This document shows positions 6,256-15,549 of a stretch of 17,474 nucleotides of DNA, piece after piece; within the stretch, counting starts at the first letter, position 1, and each line of letters starts with the position of its first letter. Below the pieces are notes generated by a model. That model had not been told where the DNA came from, did no database searches, and worked only from the letters and a program-made list of their open reading frames with translations. The position numbers were made by a program, and so were the translations under genes. This DNA is from JAWXCF01 sp034440515 (GTDB taxonomy: Bacteria; Bacteroidota; Bacteroidia; CAILMK01): NCBI GenBank assembly GCA_034440515.1, contig JAWXCF010000004.1, forward strand, positions 1 to 17,474. The letters are read 5' to 3'.

Positions 6256-7728
6256 ATGTCACAAGTACAAACAGGGGAACACATTTGGGATGTTGTCATC
6301 ATCGGGGGTGGTATTACAGGTTTATCAGCTGCTGCAGCATTAGCAGATAGTGGCTTAGAAATACTTCTATTAGAGCAAGATATATTAGCTAATGGTACTA
6401 CAGGTGGCAATAGCAGCCAAATGATGAGTTTAGTTGACTTAGATCCGAAGAGGGCATTTGATAAATATGAGCTTGATACAGCACAGCTAATGACCAAGTC
6501 TTTAGTTGAAGCACAAAAATTTGTAGAAAGTACCTGTCTAAAATATGACATTACACATAAGGCTGAGTTTAAATATTTACCAGCATATCTATTTGCAAAT
6601 ACTGAAGACCAAGCACAACATCTACTAGATGTAATGGACATAGGTACCCAATGTGGTTTGGATATTACTCATCATCAAGGTAAAATGCACAAATTACCCT
6701 ATACTTCATATTTACGCATTGAAAATCAAGCTCATCTAAATGCTAGTGGATATGTTAAAGCACTCGCTGATAAACTTAAAGGTTTAAATAAGTTGACTAC
6801 ATATGAGCATACTTTGGTGAATAGAATTGATGAAAGCAACGACCTATGTATTCTAGAAACAGAATACGGTAAAATATTTGCGAATAAAATAATAGAAGCA
6901 ACGCATACTCCAGTAAGTTTTAATCCTGCCCAAACAGAAATATTTCCACACGTATCTTATTGCATTCTGGCAGATTCTCCTTTGGCAGCCAAACTAGATG
7001 GTATAATGCTAGATACTGATGAAAACTATATGTATATGACCCCAACTAAATATGAAGGTAAAGATGCCCTAATAGTAGGTGGATATGATACTAAGGTAGG
7101 TGGTGAAACAGAAGTAGATAGCATAGAAATGCTAACGCAATGGGCAATGAAATATACTGGTGCCACTAAGGTGCATAGCAGTTGGGCTAATATATACTTT
7201 GAATCGGCTGATGGTCTGCCTTTTATTGGGCGAAGTGCTTTAGGCTCTGAAACCTATATAGCCTGTGGTTATGGTGGAGATGGTTTAAGTTTTGGTACTG
7301 TTGCTGGTCTGTTGATTGCCGATTTAATACAAGATCGAGAAAACCCCTATGCTGAAATGTATAACAGCCGCAGGCTAAATATTTTTGCTGGAGGTCTAAA
7401 TATTTTAAAAGGTAATATTGAGGCTGTTCGTACGCTGATAGGCGATAGAATTGCAGGGTTAAAGGAAGTAGATGTGGCTAATCTGCCAATTAATACCGGC
7501 AAAGTAGGATTGATAGGTGGTAAGAAAATAGCTGCCTACAAAGACGAGAGGGGCATATTGCATACAATGAGCCCTGTATGCCCACATATGGGCGGTATAG
7601 TTCATTGGAACGATGCTGCTAAAACTTGGGATTGCCCAATACACGGCGCTAGGTTCTGCCCAAAAGGTGAGATGAAGGCGGCTCCGGCTATGAGCAGTTT
7701 AGAGCGCAAATCGGTATCGTTATTGTAA
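6256..7728 (+). CDS. FAD-dependent oxidoreductase with C-terminal Rieske domain (YhfW-like)
   Basis: A 490-residue cytoplasmic flavoenzyme. The N-terminus carries a Rossmann FAD-binding motif, DVVIIGGGITGLSAAAALA (GxGxxG at 17-22), ending in an acidic residue (Glu40) that would contact the adenosine ribose. The body fits the D-amino-acid-oxidase/glycine-oxidase (DAO) fold, including a late glycine-rich segment, CGYGGDGLSFGTVAGLLIAD (about 332-351), that closes the FAD site. Residues about 405-490 form a Rieske-type [2Fe-2S] domain with ligand pairs CPH (Cys442, His444) and CPIH (Cys460, His463). This DAO-plus-Rieske fusion matches Bacillus YhfW and relatives, whose substrate is not established. 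Electron transfer between the flavin and the cluster is inferred. It is followed 14 bases later by a GNAT gene, probably co-transcribed. No signal peptide is present. Confidence 0.88.
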   Translation: MSQVQTGEHIWDVVIIGGGITGLSAAAALADSGLEILLLEQDILANGTTGGNSSQMMSLVDLDPKRAFDKYELDTAQLMTKSLVEAQKFVESTCLKYDITHKAEFKYLPAYLFANTEDQAQHLLDVMDIGTQCGLDITHHQGKMHKLPYTSYLRIENQAHLNASGYVKALADKLKGLNKLTTYEHTLVNRIDESNDLCILETEYGKIFANKIIEATHTPVSFNPAQTEIFPHVSYCILADSPLAAKLDGIMLDTDENYMYMTPTKYEGKDALIVGGYDTKVGGETEVDSIEMLTQWAMKYTGATKVHSSWANIYFESADGLPFIGRSALGSETYIACGYGGDGLSFGTVAGLLIADLIQDRENPYAEMYNSRRLNIFAGGLNILKGNIEAVRTLIGDRIAGLKEVDVANLPINTGKVGLIGGKKIAAYKDERGILHTMSPVCPHMGGIVHWNDAAKTWDCPIHGARFCPKGEMKAAPAMSSLERKSVSLL

Positions 7729-7742
7729 TAGAAAGAATTATT

Positions 7743-8195
7743 ATGAAAATAGTCATTGTACCTTTTGACGCTGATACTTACCCAGCTATAGTAAAACTTA
7801 GGCTAGAGGTGTTGCGTCAACCAATTAACTTAAAGTTTACTAAGCAACAACTAGATAAAGAACGTGGACAATTAGCAGTCTGCCTGTTAAGTAATGGTGA
7901 TGTACCCAATGAGGAGAATCTAGTGGCTTGTAGTATGTTGCTTCCACTTAATGCTAAAGAATTAAAGCTAAGGCAAATGGCTGTAAAGGTAGACCTTCAA
8001 ACCCAAGGATACGGCACCCAATTGCTACAAGCTATAGAACAATATGCCGTAGAACACCACTATGAAAAACTAAGTATGCACGCACGAGCTTATACGCAAG
8101 AGTTCTATACTAAAAACGGATACGAGACTGACAATAATTTGGGAGGTTTTTCTGAAGTAGGCATTCCCCACTACCGAATGTACAAAGTGCTGTAA
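7743..8195 (+). CDS. GNAT-family N-acetyltransferase
   Basis: 150 residues with the GNAT fold: an N-terminal strand and helix (IVIVPFDADTYPAIVKLRLEVLRQ), a beta strand ending MAVKVD, and the acetyl-CoA pyrophosphate-binding loop QTQGYG (Q86, G89, G91) followed by a helix (TQLLQAIEQYA). Near the C-terminus, ARAYTQEFYTKNGYET is the usual 'FY.k.GF' motif. The substrate (small molecule or protein amine) cannot be read from the sequence. It lies 14 bases after the oxidoreductase and probably shares its transcript. It converges with the DUF4139 gene, whose stop is only 7 bases away. Confidence 0.85.
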   Translation: MKIVIVPFDADTYPAIVKLRLEVLRQPINLKFTKQQLDKERGQLAVCLLSNGDVPNEENLVACSMLLPLNAKELKLRQMAVKVDLQTQGYGTQLLQAIEQYAVEHHYEKLSMHARAYTQEFYTKNGYETDNNLGGFSEVGIPHYRMYKVL

Positions 8196-8218
8196 GGGGA
8201 ATTTATTCCTCAGTTTTT
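8196..8218 (+). terminator. Candidate intrinsic terminator between convergent genes
   Basis: GGGGAAT (8196-8202) pairs with ATTCCTC (8205-8211) with one G·T pair, followed by AGTTTTT (8212-8218). It begins right after the GNAT stop codon and overlaps the last codons of the opposite-strand DUF4139 gene. The loop is very short and the stem only 7 bp, so it is a modest candidate. Confidence 0.4.
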
Positions 8219-9702
8219 AACTTTTTCGCTTTTTCTATTCTGGTGCTGTAGGTATAAAAAATTATTTTTTCTTCGCCAGGCCTTAGGGTAATTTTCCACA
8301 GTAACTCATACTGAGGATTGACGATTAAGTCGCTTCCATTCACCTTGATGGTTTCCCAAGTTTCACTACTTTTCTCAGGTTTTCCATCTAGATCACGTTT
8401 AATATCGATAACAGCAATTTCAGCTTTTAGGTTTTTTACACGCATTGTGCATTCTAACTGCAGTCTAACCAAATTGCCAGTGTCATTATCTTTTTCTTCT
8501 TTTCTTTTTAGTTCAATCTCTGTATTTTCTAAGGTAATATCGCTGTTATTTTCTAATAATACATCTGCTGCTATGTTGGCACCAGTAGTTGGCATTTCTG
8601 TAACTGCAGTTAGAAAGGTTTGCCCACTTATAGTTTTGTTAATAAATGCTTGCCCCTCTATCCAAGCCTGACCACTGGTATTGGTTAATCTAATAGTATG
8701 TCTAGCATAAAAACTTGTATTAATGTTAGAAAGCTTTTCATAAGGATTGTATATCAATTTATCAAGGTCGAATACATAATTCTCCAACATAGCAACCTTT
8801 ATATCATTTAGTTTTATGGTAGCAGTATTTTTGTTTGGCAAATTAATATTAGATGTATTTATTAGTGTGAAAGTACTATTATATACTGTGTTATCAAAAG
8901 CTACTGGTGTTTCATATAGTCCTTGTTGCGAAGACCAATTGCTATTACCTTTTATCATAACAACTTCATTATCATCAATAGTTTTTACTATGTCTTTAAC
9001 ATTGATATATGGTTTGCCATTTACTAATGTTACAATTGCGTCTTTCCAATCTAGCCCTGTATTGTTTTCTATTCTTGCATTTACAACTACTTCAGCTTCA
9101 CCAGTTTGACTCGTTACTATTTGATACTCTGGCTTCCAGCCAGCATTTTGCGTGATAATGCCCAACTGTAAGTCTGCCTTGGTACCTGGCTTTTCCCAAG
9201 TTATTTCTAATGCATAGCCTAGGTCAATAGTAGTAGAGCTAGGTTGATCTAAAAATTCGACAGATTCTATCTTATCTATGGCTACGTGTAGCCATTTGTC
9301 TTTGGTTTTAATTACCAAATAGTTTGTGCCAATTAGTTTTTGTATATATCCCTCTTGTGGGTCTTGTAGAGCAGTTACTATTTTAACCCGTTTCCCTATA
9401 TTGCTGGATAATAGAGTATTAAGATTTTCCGCATCTTCAGTTTTATCATATTTACGCTTTACTATGGTGATGCTTTTTACTTTATTAGAATTGCTAACTA
9501 TGTTCAAGCCATCAGTATTTGTATTAATGGGTAACCTTAGGTAGCTTTTCCCATTTTCGATGGTCAAGGTATCTGTTATTTGAATGTAGGCGTAATTATT
9601 TAGGTATAAGAAAATGTGAGTTTTCTCAGCTGCAAGTGTTGAATGTGCATTGCAAATAACTAAAAGTAAAGCGATTAGGTAGAGTTTAATACGGTAATGC
9701 AT
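8203..9702 (-). CDS. Secreted DUF4139 domain protein
   Basis: 499 residues from the ATG at 9702 (MHYRIKLYLIALLLVICNAH…), giving a clean signal peptide cut near LAA (residue 25). An in-frame TTG at 9723 is rejected because it is part of the -7 promoter box. After an N-terminal strand-rich region (about 26-160), the segment WKPEYQIVTS…ARIENNTGLDWKDAIVTLVN (about 189-229) is the hallmark of DUF4139, found in envelope proteins such as MuiA-type 'mucoidy inhibitor' relatives. The rest alternates short beta strands, ending with a charged tail (RIEKAKKLKTEE). It probably sits in the periplasm or on the surface as a beta-rich, non-enzymatic protein; no catalytic residues are evident. It is alone in its transcription unit, with its own promoter at 9721-9749. 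Confidence 0.8.
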   Translation of the reverse strand: MHYRIKLYLIALLLVICNAHSTLAAEKTHIFLYLNNYAYIQITDTLTIENGKSYLRLPINTNTDGLNIVSNSNKVKSITIVKRKYDKTEDAENLNTLLSSNIGKRVKIVTALQDPQEGYIQKLIGTNYLVIKTKDKWLHVAIDKIESVEFLDQPSSTTIDLGYALEITWEKPGTKADLQLGIITQNAGWKPEYQIVTSQTGEAEVVVNARIENNTGLDWKDAIVTLVNGKPYINVKDIVKTIDDNEVVMIKGNSNWSSQQGLYETPVAFDNTVYNSTFTLINTSNINLPNKNTATIKLNDIKVAMLENYVFDLDKLIYNPYEKLSNINTSFYARHTIRLTNTSGQAWIEGQAFINKTISGQTFLTAVTEMPTTGANIAADVLLENNSDITLENTEIELKRKEEKDNDTGNLVRLQLECTMRVKNLKAEIAVIDIKRDLDGKPEKSSETWETIKVNGSDLIVNPQYELLWKITLRPGEEKIIFYTYSTRIEKAKKLKTEE

Positions 9703-9720
9703 AGGAAGAATTAGATATTC

Positions 9721-9749
9721 CAAATATAAAGGTAATTGCCAACTAACAA
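9721..9749 (-). promoter_or_regulatory. Bacteroidota-type promoter of the DUF4139 gene
   Basis: On the minus strand, TTG (9749-9747), 18 bases, then TATATTTG (9728-9721) matches the Bacteroidota primary sigma factor consensus (TTG, about 19 bp, TAnnTTTG). Transcription would start around 9714-9716, a dozen bases before the ATG at 9702. This also settles the start-codon choice of that gene. Confidence 0.65.
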
Positions 9750-9778
9750 TGAAAAACTAAATGGGAGGGTTTTCCTCT

Positions 9779-11116
9779 TTACTTAATTTGGTCTTTAAGT
9801 TCAATTTTTACTCGGCGGACTCTAAATCTATCAACTGCGTCAGCTGTGATGCGTAGATGCTCTATCACAATGACTTCGCCTTTTAGGGGTAGTTTACCCA
9901 ATTGTTCGGTCATTATGCCGCCGATGGTTTCTGCATCACCGCGCAGGCGTTGTATAAATTCCTCTTTTAGTTCTAGTTTCTTAGCCACATCGCTGATGGT
10001 GGTTTTCCCATCAAATAAGAAAGTGAAATCGTCTAATCGGCTGTAAGACAATTCTTCATCGTCAAACTCATCATTTATGTCACCAACTATTTCTTCCAAT
10101 ACATCTTCAAGAGTTACCAGACCCTCAGTACCTCCGTACTCGTCTATAACAATGGCCATATGCACCTTCTTCTGTTTAAACTCTTCTAGTAGTGTATCTA
10201 TACGTTTAGATTCGGGTATATACATTGGTGCTTTTATTAAGCTACTCCAGTCAAAGTCATCTTCAGCCTTTAAATGCGGCAATAAGTCCTTTATATACAG
10301 TATCCCCTTAATGCTGTCGAGTGTTTCTTCAAATATTGGGACCCTGCTGTATTTATCTTTATTTATATTCTCAAGCAATTGGGTTAAGCTTAGGTGATTT
10401 CCATAGGCAACCATATCGCTGCGGTGCCTCATTATTTGCTTAGCAGGTATGTTGCTCATACTAATTATACCCCGCAATATTTTCTTTTCCTCTACACTAA
10501 TATCTTCTCCACCAGATGTCATTTCTATTGCTTGTCTTAGGTCATCTACCGTGACACTGTTATTAGGTCTATTTGCAAGTTTACGCTCAATAAATCGTGT
10601 ACTACCTGCCAATAGCCAAGATATAGGAGTGACCAAATTGAATAAGATTAACATAGGGAAAGCCATAAAACTGGCAAACTTTACATTGTTTCTTGTGGCA
10701 TATACTTTTGGCATTACCTCACCCAGCAAAACTAAGGTAAAGGTAACTACCAATACATCGACTAGCTTTCTTAGTCCTTCATTTTCACCACCAGGTATCA
10801 GTACCTCTAGTATCCTAACCAAAAGTAGTGCTATCAATATATTGATAACAGTATTGATTATGAGTAGGGTAGCCAACAGTTTCTTAGGGCGAGAGTGCAG
10901 TTGCAATACTGCCCTAGCCTGTGCGTTATCTGTATTTGCTAGATGCTGAATGTGGTTACTGTTAAGCGAGAAAAAAGCGGATTCTGAACCAGAAATTAAA
11001 GCTGTAGCCAGCAATAACAGCATAACAATAACAAAGTCTGTAATAAGCTCTAATGGAAAACTTACCTGATTGATAATGTTATATAAATGTGGACTATAAC
11101 TGTCGCCAATACTCAA
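9779..11116 (-). CDS. gldE: Gliding-motility-associated CBS/CorC-family protein GldE
   Basis: 445-residue membrane protein of the CNNM/CorC (hemolysin C-like) family. The N-terminal third holds four hydrophobic segments (about 23-45, 77-104, 116-133, 143-170) forming the CNNM transmembrane domain, including GSESAFFSL. A CBS pair follows (about 210-345; GILYIKDLLP and EYGGTEGLVTLEDVLEEIVG are characteristic), then a C-terminal CorC/HlyC domain (about 360-440). Family members outside gliding bacteria handle divalent cations; in Flavobacterium, GldE is linked to gliding and the type IX secretion system. The name rests on length and on the ssb gene 30 bases upstream, because ssb–gldE–gldD is the usual order. 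No gldD follows here; DUF4139 takes its place. Co-transcription with ssb is likely. Confidence 0.82.
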   Translation of the reverse strand: MSIGDSYSPHLYNIINQVSFPLELITDFVIVMLLLLATALISGSESAFFSLNSNHIQHLANTDNAQARAVLQLHSRPKKLLATLLIINTVINILIALLLVRILEVLIPGGENEGLRKLVDVLVVTFTLVLLGEVMPKVYATRNNVKFASFMAFPMLILFNLVTPISWLLAGSTRFIERKLANRPNNSVTVDDLRQAIEMTSGGEDISVEEKKILRGIISMSNIPAKQIMRHRSDMVAYGNHLSLTQLLENINKDKYSRVPIFEETLDSIKGILYIKDLLPHLKAEDDFDWSSLIKAPMYIPESKRIDTLLEEFKQKKVHMAIVIDEYGGTEGLVTLEDVLEEIVGDINDEFDDEELSYSRLDDFTFLFDGKTTISDVAKKLELKEEFIQRLRGDAETIGGIMTEQLGKLPLKGEVIVIEHLRITADAVDRFRVRRVKIELKDQIK

Positions 11117-11146
11117 AATATAGGTTTTAGTTCTGCAAAATTAAGC

Positions 11147-11665
11147 TTAGAATGGTAAATCGTCAGCACTATCTTTGCTGTTGTCGTGATTTTGTGGCTG
11201 ATAATTAGCATTCTGGTCTGTATCATTCATCTTGTTGTTGGCTGCATTGCCAGTATTATTTGCATTAGTGCTTGCTAGACCAGAGTTGTTGCTAGACTGG
11301 TATGGCTCATCACGTTGTGTTGTGGCACCACCATCACCTCTACTGCCTAATAGTCTAATGCTATCAGCAACTATTTCAGTTATGTATTTTGTGTTGTTGT
11401 CTTTATCTTGATAGTTTCGGGTGCTCATTTTGCCCTCTACATATATTTGTTGCCCTTTTTTCACATAATCTTTACAAATGTCTGCTAATTGACGCCAGGC
11501 CACAATGTTGTGCCACTCAGTTTTTTCAACTTTGTTTCCCTCTTTATCTTTATAGGTTTCATCTGTAGCAATAGAGAATGTAGCTACGGGAACGTTGCTT
11601 TGCGTGTGGCGAATTTCTGGGTCTTTACCCAATCTGCCGATTAACATTACTTTGTTTAAACTCAT
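11147..11665 (-). CDS. ssb: Single-stranded DNA-binding protein
   Basis: 172 residues. The N-terminal OB fold (1-110) has the standard SSB sequence: MSLNKVMLIGRLGKDPEIRH, VATFSIATDETYKDKEGNKV, TEWHNIVAWRQLADICKDYV, KKGQQIYVEGKMSTRNYQDK. A disordered, Asn/Gln/Ser-rich linker (about 115-165) leads to the acidic tip DSADDLPF, which recruits repair and replication partners. It protects single-stranded DNA during replication, recombination and repair as a tetramer. It lies 30 bases upstream of gldE and likely forms an operon with it. The 107-base gap upstream (11666-11772) shows only an imperfect -7 box (CATATTTG on the minus strand). Confidence 0.95.
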   Translation of the reverse strand: MSLNKVMLIGRLGKDPEIRHTQSNVPVATFSIATDETYKDKEGNKVEKTEWHNIVAWRQLADICKDYVKKGQQIYVEGKMSTRNYQDKDNNTKYITEIVADSIRLLGSRGDGGATTQRDEPYQSSNNSGLASTNANNTGNAANNKMNDTDQNANYQPQNHDNSKDSADDLPF

Positions 11666-11772
11666 AGTACAAATATGGTGATTTTCCCCTTTTTATTGGT
11701 ATTCAATATTAATGCAATTAAATTAGTAAAAGGTTTAAATGGTCTAAAATTATTATGGTATTGCAACATTGA

Positions 11773-14700
11773 CTATGACACAAAGTGGTAAGGCATACTA
11801 ATGTAGAACGATGTGCCCTCCCCCTGTACCGTCTCAAATTTAATGTTGCCGCCCTGTCTCTCTATTATATTTCTCACCATAGTTAGCCCCAATCCCATCC
11901 CGCTATTTTTAGTGCTGAAATTTGGAGTAAATATTCGTTTGTGCAATTCTTCAGGTATTCCATTACCATTGTCACTTACTACTATTTGGACCCTGTTGCG
12001 ATAAATGAAGCTCTCTATTTGTACCACACCGTCTCTATTTGCTGGTATTGACTGCATCGCATTTTTAATTAAGTTGGTGATAGAGCGGTCAAATTGAGAG
12101 GAATCAATTAGAATTACTGGTGTTTCCTCACTTAGTTTTAGTTGAATTTTTGCCTCGGTACTGTCTGCATACAATTCAGCTAATTGTCTGATGTTGTTGT
12201 TAACATCTATTGGAATCGGATGACCCATTGGCATTGTAGCAAATTCACTGAACTCTACGGCTATTTCATTTAGTGTGTCTATCTGTGTAATGAGTAGTTT
12301 GGCTGTTCTGTCCCATAGTTCTGCTATATTGGTCTGACCAGATTTCTGTATTAGTTGCATCTGTTGCAGCTTCAACTTCATAGGAGTTAATGGATTTTTT
12401 ATTTCGTGTGCTACCTGTCTGGCCATTTCTTTCCAAGCACCTTCCCGTTCACTTTGTGCCAACTTTTCGGCACTCACATTTAGCTTTTTCACCATTAAAT
12501 TATATTCCTTTACTAAAAGCCCAATTTCGTCATTGGTATCCCAATTTAAGGTGAAGTTGCTACCCGATAAACCAGTAGCCCGTAAGCGTTCTCGAATGGT
12601 ATTGAGTGGTGACACCAATGCCCTACTCAATAAAACCCCCATAAGTAATAGCAAGAAAAACAGCAGGATGTACACATTAATTAGGGCAACTAAAAAATTA
12701 TTGATGCGCTGCTCTAGGCTTTGTTCTTTACTGAAATAGGGTAGATTAATAAAGGCGACAATGACACCATCATAGTTTCTGATTGGGACATAAGACGATA
12801 AATATTGTAGGTCTCCCAAATGTTCGCTGACTATTACTTGACTGGAATAATCATTTGCAAAGTGGGTGTAGGCTTCTGGGTTAATGTACTGGCTCAGTAA
12901 GTTTCTATCAAAAATGAGTTGCTGACTGCTTGCCAATAAATAACCATCCGTATTGTAGAGGTTTACATCAGTTTGATGGTCATCGCTTAGGCTACTTATT
13001 TGAGTAGCTATCTCGTCTAGTGTTACAGGCACATCGCTCTCAGTATTGTTAATGGCATTTTCTAGCCGAGTTTGTATAGATCTGGTCTTGTATTGTAGGG
13101 TGGTTATTTCCTCTTTATTATATTGATAATTAATGTATTCTACAGTTACATATCCCATAAGAATTAAGGCGATACTAAGCCCAAACAATATGGTAAACAA
13201 TATTTTGTTTCTGAATGAAATATTGGACCACCAGCTACCTATTATCGAGCGATTTAACAGCCTGTTATACTTACTGTGACGAATTCGCCTAATGAGCAGG
13301 ATACTAAGTATGAGAGTGCTGTAAAACACCAAAATAGCTGTAAATAAGCTGATGTAATAGAATAATCCCCTGATGCTAGCGCTAATTATAATTTTTTGAT
13401 TTGCCTCAGGTATGTTTATTATAAAGTGTTCTTTACCATTGTTCAGTACCCTTTGCCATACTGCATTTTTACTTTTATCCCCCTTTAGAGTCCAATCTCT
13501 TGGGTAATTATATTCCCCGTGTTGGGTGATAAGTTTGTTAGAGTTATATATCGCATAGCTAAAGTTATTTTGGTCATTTGCTTGTTGCAGTCCTGTGCTA
13601 AGCAAAAGTTCTGGATACACACTAGCCTCATAAAATGGCTTTTCTCTAATGTTTAGGCTGACTGCAATAGGTTGTGGACCTACATTGTACAATATAAATG
13701 TATAGAAATAGGTAGGTAATCCGTTATGCTGGTTTACAAAGTAAAGCCTGTGTGGTTGCAGTATTTCATAGTCTGTACCTTGAAATAGGGGGTTGTTAAG
13801 CAAAAGGTTTTTGTAGGTGCTATCAGCTGATTTAAAGTCATCTGGTAAATGTTCGTGATATGCTGTGACTATATACTTGTTTAGGTACCCAGTGAAATAA
13901 GTTTGCTGCATCCGCCTACTTATTTTTTGGTTTAGTTTAGGCGTTTCATTGCGTACCATTTGCCTTAACGCTCCGTCATTTATCATACGTAGGCTGTTAA
14001 TGTTTATCAGGTATTCGGCTACTGCATCACGTTCTTTTTGAACATTATTGGCCAATATTTGGGCATCCTCCTCTCTGTTTTCGTTTTGATAATTTGCAAT
14101 GTGTATGCTGATAAAAGCTGCTGACAGCATAACTTGGACTGCATATAGCCAAGGTTTTGTTGATGATGAGGCCTTAAAATAGAAATAGATACTGGTCAGT
14201 ACTACAAGTAATAACAGCACGCCGCTGAACCACTCTAGGTAGTGAAAATCTACAAGGAATACAGAGATTAATAGCCCAGGAAGTAGCGTTAGAATGAGCA
14301 TATAAATTCGTATGCCAGAGCGTAACCAGACTAAAATATATTGGCTACCTAGTCTAAATAGAATATATAGCCACAGCCCAGATAGTAATATGGCAATGAT
14401 GCTATATATATTAAGGCTCAACACATTGTCTAGCGCCATACTAAAGCTGCTGTCTAATACCAAACTTTCTAAAAATGGAATGAATTGACTGGCTAATAAG
14501 GAACCAACCAACCCGTAGAGTGCTAACTGTATAATATTGTTGCGACTAGAACTAGAGAAAAATTTACTAGATCGGATAAGAATATTGGAAAATATGAGTA
14601 ATAGAATACTTAGAATACAAGCATCGCCCAAGCTATTCATCAGGCTGCTACCTGCATAATATTTTGCACTGAATAACGGTAACGAGTATAGATTTTCAGG

Positions 14701-15468
14701 AAGTCTTGCAAATTTCCACAGAAATATATTTAACCCAAAAAATGCGATTATGAAAATTAGAGTATTAGCTGTACGACGTCGCCTAATGCACAGTTGTATT
14801 AAACGGAGGCAAGAAAAGCCAAAAGCTAACCAACCCGGTATGAATACAAAAAGTGTAGCTAGTAGATTTTTATTTTGATTACGCCGGATAAGTTTGGCTA
14901 CATTTTGATTGCCAAGTTTTAGGTTAAGGTTAGATTTCACACTGTCAGACTGTGATATACGCCACTCTCTAATATTAATTATGTCGTTTTTATTGTATAA
15001 GTAGTCATTATCTATGGTGTAGCCTGTCTGTAGGGGCGATGAAGCTATATAAACAAAGCCATTATGCTGTGAGCAAAGCTGTAGGTAATAGCTTTTACCT
15101 ACCTTTTCTAGCACTACTACATTAAATGGGCTAACCCGCCTAGGTGCATATAAATAAGTAGTCCAATACAGCAGGCTGTTGTCATCGTATATAAATAACT
15201 CAATGTGATTTTGCTTGGCTTTTACATTTATTTCGACTTGTTTCGCTGTAAACTCTTTTACAGAAATGCTGGTACTGGTCAGCATTACCTCTTTCAATTG
15301 TTGGCTTCGGTCTATTATTTTAGCATTTATACTGCTTATTTCGTAGGATGTTTGCCAAGTGAGTATCTTGTTTTTAAGAGGAATATCCATCAACAAACCG
15401 ACCAACATTAAACCTAAGCCTATGATTAGTAAATAGATATACAGTTTGGTTGATGTGTATATTGACAT
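11773..15468 (-). CDS. Large polytopic sensor histidine kinase with NtrY-like core
   Basis: 1231 residues. Order: a TM helix (7-29); an extracytoplasmic segment (30-200); about eight TM helices (201-458); a second extracytoplasmic domain (about 460-700); two TM helices (701-726, 755-775); a third sensor segment (about 780-920; VNLYNTDGYLLASS is Cache-like); a TM helix (927-949); HAMP (about 950-1000); then the kinase. The H-box is ARQVAHEIKNPLTPMKLK with phospho-acceptor His1021, the form used by NtrY kinases. The N-box is NLIKNAM (1132-1138), G1 is DNGNG (1166-1170) and G2 is GMGLGLTMV (1190-1198). It autophosphorylates on His and passes phosphate to a response regulator; none is encoded nearby, so it is an orphan. 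The ligand is unknown. The ATG at 15468 is supported by a TACATTTG box just upstream. Confidence 0.9.
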   Translation of the reverse strand: MSIYTSTKLYIYLLIIGLGLMLVGLLMDIPLKNKILTWQTSYEISSINAKIIDRSQQLKEVMLTSTSISVKEFTAKQVEINVKAKQNHIELFIYDDNSLLYWTTYLYAPRRVSPFNVVVLEKVGKSYYLQLCSQHNGFVYIASSPLQTGYTIDNDYLYNKNDIINIREWRISQSDSVKSNLNLKLGNQNVAKLIRRNQNKNLLATLFVFIPGWLAFGFSCLRLIQLCIRRRRTANTLIFIIAFFGLNIFLWKFARLPENLYSLPLFSAKYYAGSSLMNSLGDACILSILLLIFSNILIRSSKFFSSSSRNNIIQLALYGLVGSLLASQFIPFLESLVLDSSFSMALDNVLSLNIYSIIAILLSGLWLYILFRLGSQYILVWLRSGIRIYMLILTLLPGLLISVFLVDFHYLEWFSGVLLLLVVLTSIYFYFKASSSTKPWLYAVQVMLSAAFISIHIANYQNENREEDAQILANNVQKERDAVAEYLININSLRMINDGALRQMVRNETPKLNQKISRRMQQTYFTGYLNKYIVTAYHEHLPDDFKSADSTYKNLLLNNPLFQGTDYEILQPHRLYFVNQHNGLPTYFYTFILYNVGPQPIAVSLNIREKPFYEASVYPELLLSTGLQQANDQNNFSYAIYNSNKLITQHGEYNYPRDWTLKGDKSKNAVWQRVLNNGKEHFIINIPEANQKIIISASIRGLFYYISLFTAILVFYSTLILSILLIRRIRHSKYNRLLNRSIIGSWWSNISFRNKILFTILFGLSIALILMGYVTVEYINYQYNKEEITTLQYKTRSIQTRLENAINNTESDVPVTLDEIATQISSLSDDHQTDVNLYNTDGYLLASSQQLIFDRNLLSQYINPEAYTHFANDYSSQVIVSEHLGDLQYLSSYVPIRNYDGVIVAFINLPYFSKEQSLEQRINNFLVALINVYILLFFLLLLMGVLLSRALVSPLNTIRERLRATGLSGSNFTLNWDTNDEIGLLVKEYNLMVKKLNVSAEKLAQSEREGAWKEMARQVAHEIKNPLTPMKLKLQQMQLIQKSGQTNIAELWDRTAKLLITQIDTLNEIAVEFSEFATMPMGHPIPIDVNNNIRQLAELYADSTEAKIQLKLSEETPVILIDSSQFDRSITNLIKNAMQSIPANRDGVVQIESFIYRNRVQIVVSDNGNGIPEELHKRIFTPNFSTKNSGMGLGLTMVRNIIERQGGNIKFETVQGEGTSFYISMPYHFVS

Positions 15469-15480
15469 TTATGTAATGGT

Positions 15481-15488
15481 CAAATGTA
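15481..15488 (-). promoter_or_regulatory. Candidate -7 box for the histidine kinase gene
   Basis: On the minus strand this reads TACATTTG, an exact match to TAnnTTTG, twelve bases before the kinase ATG. The nearest upstream TTG is 25 bases away, farther than the usual 17-21, so only half the promoter is convincing. Confidence 0.3.
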
Positions 15489-15549
15489 ACGGTCGAAATA
15501 ATTATTAAAATTACAAATATTATGCTACGATTTTTTATAGTGTTTTTAG

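Noticed and set aside
6222..6641. Minus-strand frame opposite the FAD gene
   Set aside because: Antisense shadow of the strongly supported oxidoreductase; Ser/Cys-rich low-quality peptide.
9750..9778. Terminator after gldE
   Set aside because: The best pairing (GAGG with CCTC) is only 4 bp, not enough to support a call.
10449..10949. 166-codon plus-strand frame inside gldE
   Set aside because: Antisense shadow of gldE; no start context, no recognisable motif, and composition typical of reverse-complemented coding DNA.
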